A DNA stretch of 5,821 bases from Desulfobacteraceae bacterium (GTDB lineage Bacteria > Desulfobacterota > Desulfobacteria > Desulfobacterales > SG8-13). Made by a program: the position numbers and the translations under genes. The DNA lies in assembly GCA_029287875.1 (NCBI GenBank), contig JARFQH010000238.1, positions 1-5,821 on the forward strand. The letters are read 5' to 3'. The notes under the pieces were generated by a model. The model ran no database searches. It was not told the DNA's origin and worked only from the letters and a program-made list of their open reading frames with translations. Positions within the stretch are counted from its first letter, which is position 1, and every line of letters starts with the position of its first letter. Of this stretch, positions 1 through 3,386 are shown piece by piece.

Positions 1-1
1 A

Positions 2-283
2 ATTCTCGAGACCTTTAAGGAAGGCCTATGCCGGCCGTTGCACTTTTTTCCCGATTTATCGCTGCACTTCCTGAAGTTGACGGTTGAAAGCGGTAAACCG
101 GTGAATGCCGCCATCGATATGGTCCAAAAAAAATGGGTCGGCACCGATTTCCAGAGGGGCGTGTCGGAAGATCCATACTACCGGTTGTGTTTTGGCAGCA
201 GTGATCCGATCGACGATCAATTCGAAGGGTTGGCGGAAAAAATCGTTGCGCCTCTGTTGCGGCACGTCGAAGAACTGCCCTGA
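2..283 (+). CDS. recC: RecC C-terminus (exodeoxyribonuclease V gamma subunit), 5' partial
   Basis: Reading frame 2 is open from the window edge to TGA at 281-283 and gives the last 93 residues of a protein that begins outside the window. The tail resembles the RecC C-terminal domain: an aromatic/proline stretch (RPLHFFPDLSLHFLK, residues 11-25), a central tryptophan (W45), a SEDPYYRLCFG block (55-65) like the family's GE..D.Y..L.F signature, then an amphipathic end with AEKIVAPLLRH (78-88). RecC is the Chi-recognising, non-catalytic subunit of the RecBCD helicase-nuclease, which processes DNA double-strand breaks. The presence of recB 3.1 kb downstream on the same strand strongly supports the call. 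The next gene is convergent and ends 9 bp away, so a recC transcript cannot run into recB without crossing three opposing genes. The assignment rests on pattern recognition of a short tail; I see no better alternative. Confidence 0.77.
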   Translation: MLETFKEGLCRPLHFFPDLSLHFLKLTVESGKPVNAAIDMVQKKWVGTDFQRGVSEDPYYRLCFGSSDPIDDQFEGLAEKIVAPLLRHVEELP

Positions 284-292
284 GGGTCTGTG

Positions 293-1372
293 TCAGGAGG
301 GGGCTATTTCAAGCATGATTTTTTCCACCGCGTCCAAGGCGGCTTCCATGACGACGCCGAGATCCTTTTCCCCAAGCGCCAGACGCTCCATAACGGTGTC
401 ATCCACCATGTACATGACCGCATCGATGCCGCTTTGGATATGACCGACCATGCTCATGGCGGCAGCCATGTTGGCGATGGTGTCGGCCATGGATACGATA
501 GAAACGAGGTCGTCATCCGCTGCGGCGCTTGGGCGATGGTGATAAAGGATCGCTTTGGCAAGCGTGTCCGGTATCTGCCACTGCCGACAGATGTCATAGC
601 CGATTTCGGCGTGATCGAAGCCGAGAATCCGATTTTCTGCGCTCAGGAAGGTCTTGTCGCCGGCAGCCATAAATTCGTCGAACAGGCTTTTGCGGTTCAG
701 CACCGGTCGGTCGAGCACCAGTTTGCCGACATCGTGGATGAGCCCGACTGAAAAGGCGTCGTTTTCGAGTTGCGGCATGTGTCGCTGGGCCATTATTTTC
801 GATCCGAAAGCGACCGTCATGGAGTGGCGCCACAGTTCTCCGGAGTCCATCGCGTAACCGTACAGCTTGTTGCCCAGCAGACTCGAGGTGCCGGCCAGTG
901 TGATCAGTTCGCCTAAGGCCTTGTCACCCAAAACGACCGCTGCATGTTGTATCGAGGAGACTTTGCCGCTCATACCGTAATAGGCCGAGTTGGCCATTTT
1001 CAACACTTTGGCCGCGATCGCCTGGTCGGTTTCTATCAATTCGGCCACCTTACTGGTACTCGAATTGGGATCTTCCATGATTTCATGGGCCTTGAAGACA
1101 ATCTGAGGTATGGACGGCAGTCCACTCAGATTAGATAAGATCCTATTTTTGAGCTCTTCAGCGGTTTGCTGGTCATCCGCTGGCGCCGATGTCGGCGCTG
1201 CCGCAACACTGGTTTTCTCCGCCGTCGCTGCATCGCCGGAGGCGTTATCGCCCAGGTTGAGCTCGATGCGATGACCACAATCCGGGCAGGGAAAAGCCAA
1301 TTTTTTTGTGGATGGAAGTTTGCCATCGGGAATGGTGTAGGTCTTGTGACAACTGCTGCACGAAAAATTCAT
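293..1372 (-). CDS. Zinc-ribbon / HDOD-domain signalling protein
   Basis: 359 residues. The N-terminus carries a zinc ribbon of the MJ0042/zinc-finger type (C5-x2-C8 and C29-x2-C32). An Ala/Thr/Asp-rich linker (about 42-72) follows, then an HDOD domain (about 75-285) opening with LSGLPSIPQIVFKAHEIM. HD-type metal ligands appear to be kept: H183, H213-D214 in LIHDVGK, H254, H278/H279 and D297. Many HDOD proteins have lost these residues, so phosphohydrolase activity is possible but not shown. HDOD proteins usually act in bacterial signalling (motility, biofilm, stress or cyclic-dinucleotide circuits); no partner is encoded nearby. No signal peptide or membrane segment is visible, so it is probably cytoplasmic. 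I chose ATG 1372 because GAGGTGA lies 8 nt upstream and the zinc ribbon starts immediately after it. A GTG at 1420 would add 16 residues but lacks such a site. The family call is firm; the pathway is unknown. Confidence 0.9.
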   Translation of the reverse strand: MNFSCSSCHKTYTIPDGKLPSTKKLAFPCPDCGHRIELNLGDNASGDAATAEKTSVAAAPTSAPADDQQTAEELKNRILSNLSGLPSIPQIVFKAHEIMEDPNSSTSKVAELIETDQAIAAKVLKMANSAYYGMSGKVSSIQHAAVVLGDKALGELITLAGTSSLLGNKLYGYAMDSGELWRHSMTVAFGSKIMAQRHMPQLENDAFSVGLIHDVGKLVLDRPVLNRKSLFDEFMAAGDKTFLSAENRILGFDHAEIGYDICRQWQIPDTLAKAILYHHRPSAAADDDLVSIVSMADTIANMAAAMSMVGHIQSGIDAVMYMVDDTVMERLALGEKDLGVVMEAALDAVEKIMLEIAPS

Positions 1373-1380
1373 CCTTACGA

Positions 1381-1387
1381 TCACCTC
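1381..1387 (-). promoter_or_regulatory. Ribosome binding site of the HDOD gene
   Basis: On the minus strand GAGGTGA lies 8 nt before the ATG at 1372-1370. It is a near-complete Shine-Dalgarno match and decides the start in favour of 1372 over the in-frame GTG at 1420. Confidence 0.75.
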
Positions 1388-1479
1388 TGCTGTTAGGGCC
1401 CCAGCAAAAAATAAATCCACATCTTGCTTGTCTTTTGGTCCGTCTACTGCGTTACATCCACCGACACGTATCTCGATAT

Positions 1480-1521
1480 GCGCCGCTGGCTGTGCCTTGT
1501 AGCCGAACCCAAATCCGGCGC
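1480..1521 (-). promoter_or_regulatory. Nested hairpin in the leader of the HDOD gene
   Basis: A perfect 6-bp outer stem (GCGCCG at 1480-1485 with CGGCGC at 1516-1521) encloses a 4-bp inner stem (GGCT at 1488-1491 with AGCC at 1501-1504). It lies about 110-150 nt upstream of the HDOD start and downstream of the preceding minus-strand gene. It could be a structured 5' leader, a processing site between the two genes or chance. There is no U-run, so it is not a standard terminator. The stems are seen directly; the function is not. Confidence 0.3.
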
Positions 1522-1599
1522 AATCTTGTGGAATTATTTCTTACCGTGACCCTTATTGGTCTCCAGCCTGGATGGAAAGATACCGGTTTCAAACGTTCC

Positions 1600-2022
1600 C
1601 TATAAGTGAAACCAGTCGGTCAAAAGCGCCTTGATCTGATGCCGGACGACCCTATCGTCGGCGGGTGAAAAGAGTCCGACACGCAGCGAGATTTTGGCCC
1701 CGTCCCCCCATGGCCACCAGACCGCAAAAAGGATCACACCGCCGCTGTCCACAGCGGTGAAGATCTTTTGCCCCGGCATGATGCCGAAGACTCTGTTGAA
1801 ATAGCTCGAGAAGTGCGGCGGGGCCTTGTCTATGGAGGCCATATCCCATTGGTCGTCGAATTCCAGTGTCATCGGGATATACACCAGGTCCAAATCGCTG
1901 CGGTCGAAAACCACCAGTGCAGTGCCGAAAACCTCATCCCAGCACCAGGTGCAGTGAGACGGCACGTTCAGGCTGATCTTGGAGCAAATACCGCTGAATT
2001 TTTGCTGCATTGTCGACATCAT
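1600..2022 (-). CDS. Unrecognised 140-residue protein
   Basis: I do not recognise this family. ATG 2022 (or the adjacent ATG 2019) follows AGGAG by 5 (or 8) nt. The frame stays open upstream to 2214, but that part reads like non-coding sequence and has no such site. The protein has no signal peptide or clear membrane span. It has cysteines at 13, 24 and 27 (SHCTWCW, 22-28), an acidic hydrophobic centre with DLDLVYIPMTLEFDD (43-57), and a tryptophan-rich WWPWGDG (102-108) after a hydrophobic strand GGVILFAV (94-101). The alternating hydrophobic pattern suggests a small beta-rich cytoplasmic domain. The CxxC could bind metal or be redox-active, but only three cysteines are present. It lies 227 bp upstream of the HDOD gene on the same strand, so co-transcription is possible. 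Composition and codon use look like a real gene; function is unknown. Confidence 0.7.
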   Translation of the reverse strand: MMSTMQQKFSGICSKISLNVPSHCTWCWDEVFGTALVVFDRSDLDLVYIPMTLEFDDQWDMASIDKAPPHFSSYFNRVFGIMPGQKIFTAVDSGGVILFAVWWPWGDGAKISLRVGLFSPADDRVVRHQIKALLTDWFHL

Positions 2023-2027
2023 CTCGG

Positions 2028-2032
2028 CTCCT
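2028..2032 (-). promoter_or_regulatory. Ribosome binding site of the 140-residue protein gene
   Basis: AGGAG on the minus strand sits 5 nt before the first of two tandem ATG codons (2022 and 2019). It supports this start over the longer open frame that reaches 2214. Confidence 0.65.
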
Positions 2033-2054
2033 GGTTTCTGCAAATAACAAAGGT

Positions 2055-2093
2055 GTTGCCCAGGCCCTGACCTCCGGCAGGCAACCCGGTCAG
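2055..2093 (-). promoter_or_regulatory. Pseudoknot-like pair of helices in the upstream leader
   Basis: Two perfect 6-bp inverted repeats interleave. GTTGCC at 2055-2060 pairs with GGCAAC at 2080-2085, and CTGACC at 2067-2072 pairs with GGTCAG at 2088-2093. The order of arms is that of an H-type pseudoknot, or of two mutually exclusive hairpins. It lies 33-71 nt upstream of the start at 2022, where a cis-regulatory leader would be expected. Short complementary blocks can arise by chance in GC-rich DNA, and I recognise no known riboswitch here. Confidence 0.3.
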
Positions 2094-2223
2094 ACGGCGG
2101 GCACACCGAACCATGGTTGCCACTGCAGGAATCATGCCGACCAGGAACCAACGAAATGACCATCGACTGCGGTGCGATACGGTGAATAAGGCTGAACTGT
2201 TGCAGCGCCACCACCCTGCCGGC

Positions 2224-2259
2224 TTGACACCACGGTCAGACCGACGTCAAAACTTTGAC
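2224..2259. repeat. Cluster of TTGAC/GTCAA inverted repeats
   Basis: TTGAC at 2224-2228 is mirrored by GTCAA at 2246-2250. An inner CGGT/ACCG pair (2233-2236 and 2240-2243) lies between them. GTCAAA at 2246-2251 also pairs with TTTGAC at 2254-2259. TTGACA at 2224-2229 matches a -35 box, but no good -10 follows at 16-18 bp. It could be an operator; no regulator can be named. Confidence 0.3.
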
Positions 2260-2375
2260 CCGTTACCGCAGGGCGGAAACCACTGTCGTGTCGTGTCATT
2301 TTTGAAGTGTATCGACTGCCTTGAGCAGGGTTGAGGGATGAAAGCAATTTGAGGTTTCAGGTGTCAGCCCAGCCG

Positions 2376-2395
2376 CCGGCCAAAAAAACGGCCGG
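2376..2395. repeat. GC-rich hairpin with an oligo-A loop
   Basis: CCGGCC at 2376-2381 and GGCCGG at 2390-2395 form a perfect 6-bp stem around an AAAAAAAC loop. The oligo-A is in the loop rather than after the stem, so this is not a canonical terminator on either strand. CGGCCGG at 2389-2395 is also mirrored by CCGGCCG at 2631-2637, outside the other end of the 200-bp repeat element, which suggests the hairpin belongs to a larger inverted-repeat structure. Confidence 0.4.
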
Positions 2396-2416
2396 TCAAA
2401 TCGAAAAAGAAACTGA

Positions 2417-2616
2417 TGAACATCGAACATCGAACGTCCAACATCGAATAATGAATTCTTGCAATTTAAAAAAAGGCTGTGCAAAGCGAAACCATCCTTC
2501 GAAATTCTCGGTCTTTAGATCACGTCTTCACCGTGATTCGCTTGTTTATAAATCGATGAAGCGTAGCGTCATCAATAATCGACGCTCGATGTTGGGCGTT
2601 CGATGTTCGACGTTCA
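2417..2616. mobile_element. MITE-like element with 31-bp terminal inverted repeats
   Basis: The left arm (2417-2447) and the reverse complement of the right arm (2586-2616) agree at 29 of 31 positions. The arms are built from short near-repeats of CATCGAA, and 138 bp separate them. The interior contains further stems: ATCACG/CGTGAT (2519-2524 and 2532-2537) and GATGAAGC/GCGTCATC with one mismatch (2555-2562 and 2566-2573). There is no transposase gene, so if mobile it must be moved in trans. No clear target duplication is visible. Translated, the arms give EHRTSNVQHR or FDVGRSMFDV, strings I associate with over-called ORFs in repeat families of delta-proteobacteria and planctomycetes. The structure is certain; mobility is inferred. 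Confidence 0.65.
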
Positions 2617-2673
2617 ATATATTTACTGTTCCGGCCGCGTGAAGTTTCACACGAGGTGTCGGCTATTTAAATT

Positions 2674-2997
2674 TCAAACGCGAGGTTTTTTTCGGTGTTT
2701 GCGAAAACCGGCGGCAATCCAGAGAATGCCCCAGAAAAGGGCCACAGGACCGGCACCGGCGTAAAGGTAGGGGGGGAGATCCCGATGCCAGGGTTCAAAA
2801 TAGACCGCCGCCAGAAAAAGCCAGGCGATCGAGCCCAGAATGGCCAACCGCAAGGGGCCGGAGAATTTCAGATAAGGGCGGCGTCTGCCCCGACCATTGG
2901 CAACAGGTGTTTGTCGGCGACCGGTTATGCGCGGCAAAAAAACGATGGCCAGCACGATAAGAAGTATCAGCAAAATTTCCTGGATACCGGAAAACAT
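2674..2997 (-). CDS. Small three-helix membrane protein of unknown function
   Basis: 107 residues. ATG 2997 follows AAGGAG by 4 nt, a strong site that fixes the start. Three hydrophobic segments are visible at about 4-21 (ILLILLIVLAIVFL), 49-67 and 77-97. A basic, cytoplasm-like loop with RGRRR (36-40) separates the first two, and the tail is strongly basic (FRKHRKKPRV). By the positive-inside rule the C-terminus and the first loop are probably cytoplasmic, so the N-terminus would face outward. No catalytic motif is present and I do not recognise the family. It is divergent from recB, from which it is separated by 389 bp, and downstream of its stop lies the inverted-repeat element. The good ribosome binding site and coherent topology make a real gene likely. 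Confidence 0.72.
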   Translation of the reverse strand: MFSGIQEILLILLIVLAIVFLPRITGRRQTPVANGRGRRRPYLKFSGPLRLAILGSIAWLFLAAVYFEPWHRDLPPYLYAGAGPVALFWGILWIAAGFRKHRKKPRV

Positions 2998-3001
2998 GAG
3001 T

Positions 3002-3007
3002 CTCCTT
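3002..3007 (-). promoter_or_regulatory. Ribosome binding site of the membrane protein gene
   Basis: AAGGAG on the minus strand lies 4 nt before the ATG at 2997-2995. It is the strongest Shine-Dalgarno match in the window and supports the reality of this small gene. Confidence 0.7.
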
Positions 3008-3130
3008 CGAATACCAGCGGCTGCCGAATGTCATTAAAGCTGCGGCTGAAGAAGCCCATCGATTCATAGATTCGATGACGAATTTGAGAATCGAAGCACT
3101 CAGGTCCACCACCTTTTTTGGCTCAAATGG

Positions 3131-3325
3131 ATGGAGGTGTGTACCACAGGCGGCCGGCTTTCGCAAATCACGGACAGCGTGGTCGAAATCGACCGCGGCC
3201 GTAAAGGATCGTTTCTGCCGACGCCCGAATGTGATATGGATGCCGGCAACACGCTCGTCTTGAGGCGTCAGATCCATCGGTCCCTGCTCGCTGGCTTGTC
3301 CATCGAGCCCATTGGGACTGAATAG
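3131..3325 (+). pseudogene. Probable remnant of a TrkA-C (RCK_C) domain, C-terminal end
   Basis: The frame gives 64 residues from ATG 3131 to TAG at 3323-3325, with no ribosome binding site. The codons end mostly in G or C, as in the flanking genes. Residues about 17-50 (SVVEIDRG, then FLPTPECDMDAGNTLVL, then QIHRSL) follow the usual RCK_C layout: VVaI-R-G, then P-P and a AGD-LVL segment, then a terminal helix. RCK_C domains end potassium channels, Trk uptake proteins and CPA2 antiporters, where they act as ligand-binding regulators. Only the last half of such a domain is present, the usual GD is GN, and the upstream sequence (open from 3050) does not continue the domain. I therefore read it as the tail of a lost transporter gene. 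The match is made by eye, and a small orphan protein is the alternative. Confidence 0.4.
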
Positions 3326-3386
3326 CCGCTTCTAAAACCTTTCAGCCTAATGTTGAGGTCAACCCCTGCGCCGGACGTCACAGTTT

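Larger units (their letters stand above)
2023..2416. other. Intergenic stretch without a convincing gene
   Basis: No frame on either strand reads like protein, and the short open frames lack ribosome binding sites. The region holds the leader of the minus-strand gene at 2022, a cluster of GTCA/TGAC inverted repeats (2224-2259), and a TTTGAGGTTTCAGGTGTCAG tract (2349-2368) that resembles low-complexity repeats common in delta-proteobacterial intergenic DNA. It also holds a GC-rich hairpin with an A7-containing loop (2376-2395). It may be the decayed flank of the neighbouring repeat element. Confidence 0.6.
2998..3386. other. Divergent spacer between the membrane protein gene and recB
   Basis: No intact gene is supported. 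The spacer must hold the upstream region of the minus-strand membrane protein gene and probably a promoter for recB, but I could not find a convincing -35/-10 pair for either. A short inverted repeat, CATCGA at 3057-3062 with TCGATG at 3072-3077, lies near 3067. The only coding-like part is the RCK_C-like fragment at 3131-3325. Confidence 0.5.

Noticed and set aside
279..297. Possible bidirectional terminator between the convergent recC and HDOD stops (CCTGA/TCAGG)
   Set aside because: The stem is only 5 bp with a 9-nt loop and no T-run on either side.
290..751. 153-codon open frame on the + strand opposite the HDOD gene
   Set aside because: It lies wholly antisense to a recognisable HDOD protein and its translation (rich in His and Asp) mirrors the opposite strand's codon bias.
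2420..2450. Tandem CATCGAA-type units that look like the start of a CRISPR array
   Set aside because: Units are about 7-10 bp with no spacers of regular size, and the block is one arm of an inverted repeat.
2331..2642. 103-codon + strand frame containing EHRTSNVQHR
   Set aside because: It runs through both arms of the inverted-repeat element; the peptide is an artefact of repeat translation and lacks a ribosome binding site.
3075..3122. MTNLRIEALRSTTFFG, reminiscent of the N-terminus of some DUF4338/DruA-like transposases
   Set aside because: Only about 16 residues are similar, the following residues do not continue the family pattern, and there is no ribosome binding site.
2795..3277. 160-codon minus-strand frame across the membrane protein gene and spacer
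   Set aside because: It overlaps the better-supported membrane protein gene in another frame, has no recognisable domain and no start signal.
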